Source: Stenopsyche tienmushanensis (lineage: Eukaryota > Arthropoda > Insecta > Trichoptera > Stenopsychidae). From it: a stretch of DNA of 64,000 bases. A model generated the notes under the pieces. It made no database searches and was not told where the DNA came from. It was given only the letters and a program-made list of their open reading frames with translations. Positions 1 to 11,539 of the stretch are shown in pieces (position 1 is the stretch's first letter; each line of letters starts with the position of its first letter). The stretch is taken from NCBI GenBank assembly GCA_008973525.1, contig WACJ01000309.1, forward strand, positions 329,062 to 393,061, written 5' to 3'. Position numbers and translations under genes: made by a program.

Positions 1-840
1 TTGGACGAGGATAAATCAACAAGTGTAACTCACGTGCTGGAAGGAAGGGCAACACAGTGACAGGACACCAACACCCTCAACGTTCTCATATGCACTGTAG
101 CGACGATAAATTCTGCTCTTTCCCCTCTTCAAGCTCTTCGACATATTTCAACAACAGTGCGTTCTCGTCTTCGTGCTAAACAATATTCCAACAGATCATA
201 TTTTAACACATTGCGTACGGGAAGCACAGTTCAATTATAGCATAATCATGTTGGCGACAAATATACTTTCAAAAAGAGTCCCAGCTTGGAGTACATAACA
301 TTAGGAAAGAAATTAACCCTATCGGACCAGAAATCGTGAGACATACACTTGTACCTCTACATGTCTAAACATTCTCAATATATATATATATATATATATA
401 TTTTTTATAGAAACTTGCAAATATTAGACAACTTTCGTTCGTGTTGTCTTGAGAGCAGGCGTTTGTTTTGATAACTAAGATATTCGCGTCATTCTTATCG
501 TTGACCAATTTTGTTATTCCTTCTTGACTGTTCTGGAATGGCGTCATTAGCCGAGTATCACCAGTTTTTTGCAAAATCTACTCCTTCAGAAATAAACTGA
601 CAGGCTTGCACGGTAACCCTATCCTTTTATTTTTGCAACGCATTAATAGGCAAAAATTGCTGAACAACAGAAAGCCGATACCATACAAGTTGAACATTAA
701 GAAATATTCCGAATAAATGAATGAATATTGTGTGCCATCAACAGTGTTGAGGTTCACTTATTAAGCTTGGTTCATTATCAATCTTGTTACATTCTGCGGC
801 AGAGCTGTCCGAAAAGTGGATTTACATTAGAGCGCAGCGC
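1..840. other. Gene-poor AT-rich region
   Basis: Apart from the TA microsatellite, no coding exon, RNA gene or complete transposon is recognised here. A phrase near position 225 (TTTTAACACATTGCGTACGG) recurs in variant form near 3120, 4300 and 44150, so part of the stretch is interspersed repeat. Confidence 0.5.
379..400. repeat. (TA)n microsatellite
   Basis: A run of about 11 alternating AT dinucleotides followed by a T tract. It is simple sequence; a short open frame running through it is not credible as a gene. Confidence 0.9.
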
Positions 841-841
841 A

Positions 842-1046
842 TGCTTTACATCGCATATTGACTGAAAATTTGGACATGAGAAAGCCGTATGCAAGATGGG
901 TGCCGCGTTTGCTCACAATGAAACAAAAACAGCGTCGTTGCACCATATTTCACAGCAATAAGACTGAATTTTTGCATCAATTCAGGATGAAATATGGATC
1001 CAACTCTTCACATTTGAGACAAAGGCACATGGGGACCCTTCACTGA
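842..1046 (+). pseudogene. mariner transposase remnant
   Basis: The frame reads ENLDMRKPYARWVPRLLT and then a decayed NKTEFLHQF segment. This is the linker region of mauritiana/mellifera-type mariner transposases that precedes the first catalytic Asp. The usual stretch leading to MDETW is scrambled and the frame stops at 1046. No terminal inverted repeats were found around it, so it is a dead fragment. Sister fragments occur at 20041, 21323 and 26510 and in the b561 spacers. Confidence 0.7.
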
Positions 1047-1149
1047 CCCGAGCTGTTTATTGGTTCCACTATTCGGGAGCATGCCAGCCCGGCAGCAGGA
1101 AGACACGCTCATTTTCAACTTTGAGTGGCCACTTGAGGGAGAAATTAGC

Positions 1150-3300
1150 TAGATTTTATAACTTAAAACTTAAAAAAAACTAGCTAAGATAGCAGCATAA
1201 ATTAGTAAGATAGATAAATATATAGTTTTTATCGGTGGGGGGAATTCTAGACTCGTTTTCGATCTCATTTGGCGCGAGCCATCTATGTAAACTAGCATCT
1301 GAGGAAGCTTCCGTGATCGTACACATCATAGAAAATGCCGCAAAACGCCCTAAAAGAGAACAGAGTGGCCACAAGGTCCGTGCGTCCAATCGGTCCGCTT
1401 TTCGGACCAATGAGCGATCGGTTGGGCTGTTTAAATTTTACAATCGATCGAAAATGTTGTTGGCCCTTGTTAGGGCCCTGATTCATAGCAATTATAAAGG
1501 AAGAGATAAGCTAACCAAATGTATTGTATCGAACCGGAAAAAAGTCATTTCAGTTGACTTATGAGAATTTATTGAAACTATTTTTTTTTCAAAATTGAAC
1601 ACATTTCTAATACACATAACCGCTAAAAGACATGCTCTTCTTGCTGCTGTAGAACACGTTTCGTGAATATCACAGCCGAAACCTGTACTTTATAAACTAG
1701 TTGTTACCAGATATCTTTGTTATGAATAGAATTTAGTGCTAGTCAAAATTGAATTTGAGTTAAAATTAGTTTTAACTAGACAAAGCACATTTTAATAGAA
1801 TGGTTCGGAAAAAACTGTGAGGTCACTTTTTAATGTTGCTAACTAAGCGCGTTATAAAAAGAGCGTTCTCGCACGTTGATTGTGAATCGGAGACAGAGAC
1901 GGAGAGAGTGTCTTGCGTCTCATCATATACTCGTGCATCGTACAATTGTATTGATCGATAGCGCGAATTTATAGATTAATAATGATAAGCCAGATTTATC
2001 CATTTCAAGCTTCGACAAATACAATATTTTGTTACTAAAACTGAAGATACACATGGGTATTGTTTATGTTTTATTAATATACAAGATTGATTCAAGCTGT
2101 GCATTCCTGAGAGTGGATATGTGAGAATGATAAGCAATGCACTTATTAATATAGTATCTATGTTTAAAGCAATTTAAAATTAAGTCACTAATCAAAGAGT
2201 TAAGAACAGCTGCCAAGACAGCCAAGGACTTATTCGTTGTGTATGTAAAAAGGCGTTTTTGCAATATTATTTTTGTAATATGAAATCCAGTATCAACTAG
2301 TTTCAACTAGTAAAAACGCGTTCTAACTAAATACGGGTTTTGACTGTAACATATAGATTTCATTTGCATGCCAAATCTTTATGATTTTAAGCTTTATATA
2401 ACTTTCTGTAAAGTAATTGGAAGAAAAAGTTCCCTCGCAATGGGAACATTATGGTGCTATCGCATATGCAACGATATATCGATGTTGGCACTTTACGCAA
2501 ACATTACTAGCGATAATATACCGTTGTCCGGCATTACAAGAGTTAAAATCGATGCTGTTTATAAACTAATAAAACCTTCTATGTATATATGTCGACCAAG
2601 AGTCTTGGCCGCGTGAAAACTTATTCTTCTAGCTAGCTTCCCAGAAGGCTAGCAGCTGGGGTCACTCTCTTCGCAAGATCTTGGCCAAGAAAGTCATCTT
2701 TACAATACCACCTAATTCATGTCCTTCTTTCTGCTCGACTCTTCCGCGATCCGATGGTCTGCATGATGAGCATTCATAAGCAGAACGCGGAAATAAATAA
2801 AAAATAATATTTGAATTGGATTCATGAGGGTTTAGTTCTGTAGTCAAATTAAATGACTATAGTCGACAGGCCATCATTGCTGTGTCGCGTGTACAAGAAT
2901 ACGTATTATAATTGTGTTGGGATCAATATATTTTTAATAGTAATTCGTAATTATATAGGAGTGTGCTGTAGGCATTGGGTAAACTTCCTGGTCGAAGTTC
3001 TTCGCACTCACTGAACCGCAATCTTCAAGGACAATCTTACTGATCGTGATGCTTTAAAACGCAGACTATTTTTTGTCGAAATTAAATATACATAATATCG
3101 CTCGATGATATACGATGTTAACACATTTCATACGGGGACACTTCGTTTGCAGAAGTATTGCAGAATACATTGTTTCCTGTTTTCAGTGCAAGTTGTGTTG
3201 TAAAAAATCGTCTTTTTTAAGACCATTTACATTATTAGCTTAAAACAATTGTGCATTTATGTCAGCTATAGTTAGCATTGCTTCTGGAAGATTAATATTG
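1150..3300. other. Long gene-less stretch, unclassified repeats
   Basis: No supportable exon is seen. Around 1890-1940 is a motif (GAGACAGAGACGG followed by TTGCGTCTCAT) that reappears near 47595-47625, so it belongs to an interspersed family. The segment 2630-2800 is more GC-rich and looks transposon-derived but could not be classified. Short open frames here lack family features and adequate splice context. Confidence 0.45.
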
Positions 3301-3374
3301 TGTTAAAACGCAGCCCAAACATCATTTCACCAGACCAATATGCGCCAATATGGTGCATCCATACAATTTTTTAT

Positions 3375-3614
3375 TATGCCTATGTTATTGTCGCAAGTGT
3401 AAACAGTAAGTTGACATAGTTTTATCGCAATCGGATGAACGGTATGGAAGCGCATTAAATACGGACAAATAAACATTGATTTTTATATATCAGACTATGC
3501 CTATGTTACTCGCGCAATCCTTAGCAATAAGTGGACGAAGTTTAATCGTATTCTGATGAAAGGTATGGTAGTGCATTACATACGAACGAACCGATATTAA
3601 TTTTTATATATTAG
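3375..3614 (+). repeat. Tandem pair of ~121 bp interspersed repeat units
   Basis: Two diverged units begin with TATGCCTATGTTA at 3375 and 3496, a period of 121 bp. Each continues through a 'GATGAACGGTATGGCAGCGC'-like core and ends in TTTTTATATAT(C/T)AG. The same paired architecture recurs at 11295-11533 and, reversed, at 19500-19740; a single unit lies at 44210-44335. It looks like the terminal part of a non-autonomous mobile element (Helitron or LINE tail); the class is not proven. Confidence 0.75.
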
Positions 3615-3619
3615 ATTTA

Positions 3620-4600
3620 TTTAAAAAATAGTCACCATTGACATTTAAAAACTTCCTCCACCTATCATCGGGCAAACGTTTTATCCCTATTTCATAATAA
3701 TTAGATGATTTCGATTCAGAATAATATTCAAAAGAGAGTTGAAGGTAAACTGTGTGGTATACGATCAATCAAAGCAGACCTCTTTTTGACCCTCCAAACA
3801 TCTCTGGATTGGCTTTCAATTTCTGAAACTATGCTATCCTCGGTCGATAACTGTATGAGTTTTTGATTTGTCTACTAAGGAAAACATGTCCGATTTAAAA
3901 TTTCTAAACCATTTCTGACGATATAGAGGTTGTTTCTGTAATTTTTTGCTTAAGATATACTCTCCAGACGTTGACCGAACACTGACAAATGAGCAATCTG
4001 AACGACAGATGAAGCACAACTGATCATCAAAGTTACTCATTAAAAAAATGGCCTTTTTTCTGGGTATCTCTAATATTTTAGACGATGATATTATAAATAA
4101 AATGTATACACTTGTGTATAAAATATGAGAAAAACATAGTTTTTGGTCTGTGCATTGGGAATGTGCTCAATTGTGGAAGAAGAAAAATGTTTTGATAAAT
4201 CGTCATTAGCCATTTAATGTGAAATAAATACGAAAAACAACGCGTTATAACATTTTAACTGGCGTTAACTAAAGCACAGCGTTCATAAAACATATGCGCC
4301 CCGTATGTAATGTGTTAATATTTCAGTTATTGGCGTTGTACTGTATAGAAGGCCTTTTCGCTATCGAATCCGCTTTGATATGCGAATGCTGTTGATTTAA
4401 AAATGAAAATAAAATAACAATTTGGGCTTCGAATTGAATATTATTCAGTCATCAAAATTAACCGATTTACACGATAGAAGCGAAGAAAATGGCACATGTG
4501 TGATAACTTGTTTTACTACGCCCAGTGCAAGGCTGCAGAGTCTCTATAGTTCGTTCGTGTCTTTTGGACACTTCGCCAAACACGTGTTAAATAATAAAAG
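3620..4600. other. Gene-less region upstream of PAICS
   Basis: No exon with family support. It contains more of the 'CCGTATGTAATGTGTTAATA'-type repeat near 4300. The reading frame at 4422-4733 runs through the putative PAICS promoter and its first exon in another frame and is treated as chance. Confidence 0.5.
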
Positions 4601-4619
4601 AAGTAGATGGTGGGGAGGC

Positions 4620-4701
4620 CGAGGCTATATAGTTTCTGCTCTGCTCTTTAACCACCAACTCGTTGTCTTGGTATTGTTGTGTTCTTCGTCGATCTGCAGC
4701 C
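4620..4701 (+). promoter_or_regulatory. Putative PAICS core promoter and 5' UTR
   Basis: A TATA-like GCTATATAG at about 4624-4632 lies roughly 70 bp upstream of the chosen PAICS start codon, and the intervening sequence is pyrimidine-rich and ATG-free. The start codon is in a good context (CAGCCATGG). The transcription start is not determined. This is inference from motif and spacing only. Confidence 0.35.
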
Positions 4702-7700
4702 ATGGCCCTTACAACAGGTACCATAAAACCTGATATGATATTACTAATATGCTTGCTCGTTTCATTCATCAGATTACCCCAAACGTACTTATTTTGATCC
4801 TATCCTGATAATAACCGTGGGTACAGAATCTATCTCGGTTGGAATGAATTGGCCTGTTGACCTCTTGTGCAGACCGTAGAAGACATCATTCGATGTGGAC
4901 GATAGTTAATTTATCACATTGCCAACTTACAATGGGAATAAAGGGATCAATTAGTCGTTTTAACCCTCTGAATGCAGGACAACCATATAGCGTCACTGTA
5001 TAGATCTTGCGAAAAGTACTAACGTCGATATATCGTCGTGTATGCATTGGTGCTCTATGAAATTTTTGTTTAATAAGTAAATGTATTTTAAAAGAGTAAT
5101 TTAATGCACAATTGCAACAATAATTAAGGGATTTAAGTATAGCAAAACATTATTAGTAACTCCATGATACATTTGGAATTTACTAAAGTAATATTTAATT
5201 TATGAGGGTGGGTGAAAATAAGGATTTGATTGGCCTGGATGAATGGATACATGGCTGCAATATGATAAGTGTGATAATAATATATATGATTGTTCATATA
5301 TTCTATATCAAACTACGACCAAATGATCACTATTATTACTTGCAAATACGGCTTATTAAAAATAATAGATTTGTCTATTTTTATTGATGATTTCCAATTA
5401 ATATTGCCTGTATGATTTTCAACAAGTATTTCATAATATGTTCCTTTTTGAATCTCATAAATATCATTCTTACCTTGCTTTTAATTTTAAAAAATCCAAA
5501 AAAAAGTACAGCATGATGCTTTAAGAAATACAATCCCTTCAAATATCATCTATTTGTTCTTGATTTGCTTCGTAAAAACAAAATAACCGATATGAACATG
5601 TTTACTCGGTTTATTTTCAATAACGTCATTGATTTTTTTACAGCGGTATTTACTCAACATGTTTATTGGAAATCTATTTGAACTCAATTCATGTCGGTCG
5701 ATAAATCTAATAGCTTTCTGTACACAGCAAATATATAAATTCGACGAAAACAATATAAATTTTCAGTATAAGAGAGCAGACGAGATGACTTTTGACCCTA
5801 TTTATCTCAATTCTAACAACATATTTATTGATATATTGTTTTCATATTCCGTTATTAAAGCTATTATATGATAAAAATATAAAAAATACATTCATATTAA
5901 GGGTCAACATATTTTGATTATTTCAAAATGTTATTTACCGCATCATCTTATCTTTAAAGTCGGCGGATACAAACTCGGAGACGTCATCATCGAGGGCAAA
6001 ACTAAGAAAGTCTACAATATAATAGATCAACCGAACATCTGCCTGTTGCTGAACAAAGATAGAATTACGGCGGGGGACGGAGTAAAAGCCCATGATCTCG
6101 AAGGAAAAGCCGCGATATCCAATCAGACCAATTGTAAAGTCTTCGACATTTTAAATGCAGTCGGTGCGTAACGATAAACAAAACATCGCCATAGATTAAT
6201 ATTGCAAGATCTTAATCAATTGTAATCCTCATTTCAGGCATAAAAACAGCGTTCGTTTCCATGGCGGATTCGACGTCGTTTATTTCCAAGAAATGCGCCA
6301 TGATTCCCATTGAATGGGTAACGCGTCGATTAGCCACGGGCTCGTTTCTCAAAAGGAATCCGGGCGTCCCGGAAGGATACAAATTTTGCCCACCGAAGCA
6401 GGTTATTCATACGCATAACCGAAGAAAAAAAAAACATCCGTCCTATATATAAATTCTAAACGGATCAAATTTATCTTTTAGGAGACTTTTTTTAAAGACG
6501 ACGCAAATCATGATCCTCAATGGTCCGAAGAACAGATCATTTCCGAAAAATTCACCTTCAATGGACTTTGCATCGGTACGTTTATAGATGGTACCAATTA
6601 TAAATTTAATTAAACGTCTTTCATAAAGTCAAATGTGTTTATATTTTAGGTAAGAGCGAAGTCGATATAATGCGCAGAACTTCGATACTCGTCTTTGAGG
6701 TTTTAGAAAAAGCGTGGGCTTTAAGGAACTGTGCGCTTATTGATATGAAAATAGAATTTGGGGTGGATCTGAATGGTAAATATAATAGGATCATTCTACG
6801 AAAAAGATTTACGTACATTTATTGAAAGTGTGATTTCTGAAATACAGGTAATTTGCTAGTGGCAGATGTAATAGATTCTGATTCGTGGCGATTATGGCCA
6901 TCAGGAGACAAAAGACTGATGGTCGATAAACAGGTATTTTAAATTAACAACATTATGAAGATCTGCCGATTTCAATTGACGTTATAAAAGCGTAATTTTA
7001 TTGTCATAGTTTTAATAAGATAAACTTTGAATTTTATGCTTTTAGGTGTATAGAAATTTAGCAACAGTAACGTCTAGTGATTTAGATACTGTTAAAAGAA
7101 ATTTCTCTTGGGTTAAAGATCAATTGGACTATTTGAAGCCAGTTATTCCTCACATGGTAACAATTATGATGGGGTCACCGTCAGATAAAGAGCACTGTCA
7201 AAAGATAGCTAAGTGTATGTTTCTTTATTTTATATGTGTTAGGATTTTAAAATATGATATTAAATATTCTATTGCTTTAAGCTGGGAAACCACATTAGGA
7301 AGCTGATTTTTTAGCGTTTTTCGTATTTTTTTTTAACAGAGAAGGAACAATTAGAAGTTGTTTAAACTTAGATGATATTTTATTAATATTTTGAAATACA
7401 TTTGCATTTTTTTTCGAGTCATTTCCACCAGAAATAGCTGAGTTAAAAGATTCTTCCAATGGAAGGTCGCCATCAGAGTTTATTGCTTTGGTGCAATGTA
7501 AAAATCACAATTTTTAATTGAAATCAATACAACATTTCAATTTTAATTTTAAGGACATAGTTTAAACTATGTCCTTGACCAATCTCATGATTCTCAGTAA
7601 TGTTATTGGTGTATTTTGAAACAGTTGCATCTTAATTTGTATTCGACAATTGTAAATCGATAACGTGATGATATTTTATAATCTTTATAATAAAGTTGTA

Positions 7701-10688
7701 GGGAATTTTTATTATGCATATTGCATTTTAAAATTAACAACATTATAAAATAATAGAATTTAATTATTTTCTCAGACTGCGAAAATTTAGGACTCAACGT
7801 AGAGCAGCGTGTTACATCTGCCCATAAAGGCACTGAAGATACTTTATCAATTCTAAGAGAACTCGAAGCCCGTCCCGGTTCTTTAGTCTTAATAGCCGTA
7901 GCTGGACGTTCAAATGGTTTAGGACCAGTGCTTGGAGCAAATGCGTCTTGTCCAGTTATCAATTGTCCACCACAATCTACATCTTTATCTCAGGTATAAT
8001 ATTGCCTATTGTTAAAAATTACTAAAAGAATTCGGTCCTCTTTGATTATTCGCCATATATTGTAAAGTAGAATTTCGTTTAATTTGCACGAGTGTCATTT
8101 TGCATGAGTAATGAGGAGAATACCAGAAGTCCCGGATTGTAAAAGCTAAGCATAATCAGCTGATTTTAACTAATCTGTTTGGAACTAACATTTAAAATAA
8201 GCTGCAAGAAGACAGCCATCAGATAAGAAAAATAACTCTAGAGATGAAATGTAAAATCATTGAGAAGCAAGAAGGAGGTGTAAGCGTGGATAATCTAGCA
8301 TGCAAATACAATAGGTCGATTTGTACTACCCCCAAGAACAATTGTAAGATTAAGAAAATAGATGCTTCAAAGAGAGACGAGAATATCATTTGTATCGAAT
8401 AGACATTTGTGAGAAAGTGAAATCAAATTTGATACAAGAAGAACCAGCATCCACAGCATTGTGAACTACGGCCAAACAGCAAGCTCCTACAAAAGGGCAG
8501 CAGTGAACTTCATCGGTGACTTAAAGAAGCTCTAGATTCTGAAGACTATCTTCTGGAACATCTTTTCAATTATGATGAGACTGGTCTCTTCTGGAATAAA
8601 ATGCCGAAGCGAACCTATATTACAACGAAAGAGAGAGAATTGCCCAGGCACAAGCCAATAAAAGACTGTCTCGCACTACTGTTTTGTGCCAATACCATTT
8701 GATTTGAAAATTAAACGACTGCTTTGCTAGTAAGCTGCAAAAGTCTAAAAGAGCAGGCTAAATATAATTTGGAGATCCAACAAGAGGAATTGAGTTACAA
8801 GTAACCATTCTGTGAAAAGATATTTACTTAAGATCTGCTACCCAATGTCTTGCTTATTGTGCATAAGACACCCTGGGGGTTGACAGCCCCAGGGTAGTGT
8901 CAGATTCTTACTGAGTAAACCCCTCCCTTGTCCTTTGTCCCCTTGGTTTTGTTTATCACATTGCTTCAGGGGACAGGTAGTCTGGCATTTGATATAGCCC
9001 TCTTCTAGTGTTGGAGAGCTGCACTGCGTCTCTCACTGCCCTCTTTGGCGGTCATCGTTTCTTCTATAAACTCCCGCCAAAGGTCCCAGTTTTCCTTGCT
9101 CACCATCATGCTGTGGACCATGTCTTCGATTTTGACCTCAGCTTCACCGAGTGCTTGTTTCAGCGTGTTTCTCTGGTGCGTTCAAGCCTCACAGTCATCA
9201 ATCGTATGTTGAGCGTCGTCAACTTCCGCTTAACAGTGATGGCACGCCGTGGATGTCTTGCTTATTATGGACATCGCTCCTGCGCAATCTGTATGTCTAT
9301 AAGATGACCCTCATAATTATACTTTACTTTAGGCGGCTCCTATAGCCCTATATACCAAGAACTCGCAGCATAAATTGAAGGTCATCTAACACATGTGAAT
9401 AATTTAATAGTTGTGTTTTGGCGTGTTTCCGGGCTATCATTATGACAGTCTGGCGACAGAGTGCTGTTGGGTTTCAGTCTACTGTAAGAGAGCCTCGACC
9501 GTTGACAACACATTTCGCATTTCCATCTGTCCTGAGCTTCTTTTCTCCAATTACCCAGACCCAGCATAGCCGAGGTCTTGACGAGTCTATTGCTATTTGG
9601 CGCCAAATTTAATATAGCTCAAGGGATTTTATTAGTCGGCATCTGTGTCACAAGGTCTGCCCATTGAAGCGATAGGATAGGTTTGGATGAAGCTTGTTAT
9701 TGACGTTTCGCCGTACATGCCCATGACCGCACGATTGGACCTCAAGACTTTGGAGCCATAATTTTAAGAAGCTTTACACCAAAGCCCTCTGAGTGTTGTT
9801 TGTGACTGAAAGGTCCGATCTCATTCTTAACGAATTTTGGAAAGATCACTTCCACATGATCCAGATGATCAATAAGACATGGAAGTGGTTACCAAGAGAA
9901 CTCTTATTTCTGATTGAAAGAAACTTGGCAGACAGCGTTTTTTAGAGTTTTTGAAAAAAGCATAATCTGTCTGTCCCCTTCCAAACCCAACGGCACTCAG
10001 TTGCCAGACTGTCATAATGACTATAATAATAATAATCATTATGACAGTCTGGCATGAATTTAATAGTTGTCATAATGATAACACAACTATTAAATTATTC
10101 ACATGTGTTAGATGACCTTCAATTTATGCTGCCAGCTCTCAGTCTAACTCCATTAAAGTGAGTGGTTGTAATTCAGCGATAGCAGATGCAACATGATTTA
10201 AGCAGTCCATAATTGTAATATTTTATCAACACTAAGTTATCCAAACTTATGTGCTCTTTATGAAATAAAAATATGTTTAGAAAAAACCGCATAACTTTGA
10301 AATTGCACAAAAAGAGGTTTGAGTGTACATATAAATATAAATAACGATGTATAATTTTGGAGTGGATTCGAATTTTAAGTGCATTATATTAATTAATATA
10401 GGAAAAATTGTTCCGTTAGCGTTAAGCGAAGTTCCACTGTATTTCTAAACTATATCATATAGAGATTTTTACAATGAATTATTTATATTTAAGGATATTT
10501 GGTCGAGCTTATCGCTTCCATCCGGTGTTGGATGCAGCACCGTTATATATCCAGAAGCTGCTGCTCTCGTTGCTGCACAAATCATCGGTCAGCAAGACTA
10601 TTTGGTATGGTGTCGTCTCAGAGTTCGACAGCTTGATGCAATGTGTACATTAAAGTCTGCCGACGCAAAAATAAATATCAAACAATAA
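4702..10688 (+). CDS. PAICS: PAICS: bifunctional SAICAR synthetase / AIR carboxylase
   Basis: Cytosolic bifunctional enzyme of de novo purine synthesis, converting AIR to CAIR and then to SAICAR. Exons: 4702-4717, 5960-6163, 6238-6401, 6482-6575, 6650-6775, 6848-6933, 7046-7214, 7776-7993, 10494-10688. All boundaries are GT-AG and keep frame, giving 423 residues, the usual animal length. The SAICAR synthetase half shows EGKTK at residues 17-21, [43 protein letters not shown] and DMKIEFGVD. The AIR carboxylase (PurE class II) half starts near residue 265 with GSPSD (273-277), then [20 protein letters not shown] and [10 protein letters not shown]. The first exon codes only MALTT plus one base; it was chosen because exon 2 has no in-frame ATG and the splice restores frame with a normal N-terminus. 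An AATAAA lies at 10790-10795. The gene looks intact. Confidence 0.95.
4718..5959 (+). other. PAICS intron 1
   Basis: Begins GTACCA after ACAACAG and ends TCTTTAAAG before the second exon. It is strongly AT-rich with no recognisable coding or mobile sequence; open frames inside it (for example 5629-5871) lack family features. Confidence 0.7.
7551..7576. repeat. Perfect 26-bp palindrome in PAICS intron 7
   Basis: The half-site AAGGACATAGTTT is followed directly by its exact reverse complement with no spacer, inside the intron between the exons ending at 7214 and starting at 7776. It may be a cruciform-prone site or the fused ends of a small lost element. Confidence 0.85.
8230..8770 (+). pseudogene. 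pogo/Tigger transposase remnant in PAICS intron 8
   Basis: Broken frames on the plus strand read [25 protein letters not shown] (an N-terminal CENP-B/Psq-type helix-turn-helix) and later [14 protein letters not shown] plus [23 protein letters not shown]. The latter is the characteristic block around the first catalytic Asp of Tigger transposases. Several stops and shifts interrupt it. A second Tigger fragment with the CENP-B HTH lies at 16007-16231. Confidence 0.8.
8850..9260 (-). mobile_element. R1-like LINE 3' end, 5'-truncated, in PAICS intron 8
   Basis: The minus strand encodes a decayed C-terminus of a non-LTR retrotransposon ORF2: a CHHC-type knuckle, then [23 protein letters not shown] and TAKEGSE. 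A 3' UTR follows that contains GCATAAGACACCCTGGG. The same C-terminus and 3' UTR phrase occur at 27000-27330, showing a common family. The element is reversed relative to PAICS and is missing its reverse transcriptase. Confidence 0.75.
9365..10140. mobile_element. MITE-like element with ~50 bp terminal inverted repeats
   Basis: The left end, starting GCAGCATAAATTGAAGG, is the near-exact reverse complement of the right end, ending AATTTATGCTGC, over about 50 bp. Inner palindromic blocks (ATCATTATGACAGTCTGGC and its complement) are repeated several times. No transposase is recognisable inside, so it is non-autonomous. A copy lacking its outer left arm lies at 39155-39475 and a small piece at 14435-14475. 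It sits in the last PAICS intron. Confidence 0.8.
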
Positions 10689-10789
10689 TTCCGTATCTGA
10701 AAAAGGATGTCTAATGTGGAATCGATTTTTTACTTTTATAATTGTTTATTATAAAACCTGTTTTTACGTGTATTATAAGTACTTTTCTG

Positions 10790-10795
10790 AATAAA
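10790..10795 (+). terminator. PAICS polyadenylation signal
   Basis: Canonical AATAAA 102 bp after the PAICS stop codon, on the coding strand. Confidence 0.6.
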
Positions 10796-11154
10796 GTCTA
10801 AAATTTAAGATTAAAAATCAAATTGTTTTGGGTTTGCTCAATTTTATTTTAGATAATCGATAATATGAGAGTATTCAAAAGTGTTTTGGCAAATTATTCC
10901 ACTAAGCTGTATAATAACAATGTACGATTGAAAATAAATTTAGATTAGATTTTCATGTTTAGATAACTACAAATGTGATAATTCAATTTTGGCATTTTTT
11001 TTCATATGTACCGCATAGATGATATGAAAAGAGAAGATAATAGTTTGTTGCTTGACTTGTTTGTAAATAAAGATACAGCAATCCAGTTGGAACACCACAA
11101 TTTCTCAAACGATTTTTTGATGAAAATTATTAATATTTTTATCTTCTACTAGCC

Positions 11155-11533
11155 GATGCCCAGCGCGTTGCCACCACAAAAATTTGAAGAATTCTACCAC
11201 AAGAAGAATTCTAAAAATATCGTTTTTTGGTTTTATTATAAATATGAACGAACATTGATTTTTACATATAAGATCTACTGTAAGTTAATTGTGCTATACC
11301 TATATTATTTGATAAAGTGCAAACAATAAGTTGGCAAAGTTTTATCGTAATCGAATGAACGGTATGGCAGCACATTAAATACGGACAAACAAACATTAGT
11401 TTTTATATATTAGACTATGCCTATGTTACTTGCGAAATCGTTAGCAATAAGTGGACGAAGTTTTATCGCAATCCGATGAACGGAATGGCAGTGCATTTCG
11501 AACGAACAAAACCCAATTCATTTTTATATATTA
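11155..11533 (+). repeat. Interspersed element with two 121-bp units
   Basis: Starts near CTAGCCGATGCCCAGCGCG and finishes with two units beginning TATACC/TATGCC at 11295 and 11416 (period 121 bp), ending TTTTTATATATTA. This is the longest copy of the family seen at 3375, 19500 and 44210. It has no coding capacity. Confidence 0.65.
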
Positions 11534-11539
11534 ATATTC

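Noticed and set aside
4422..4733. 103-aa plus-strand frame with hydrophobic stretch
   Set aside because: Overlaps the PAICS promoter, UTR and first exon in another frame; no family resemblance.
7603..7962. 119-aa minus-strand frame
   Set aside because: Covers PAICS exon 8 in antisense; the sense strand carries VTSAHKG and [11 protein letters not shown].
9382..9612. Overlapping open frames on both strands
   Set aside because: They coincide with the arm of an inverted-repeat element and have no protein features.
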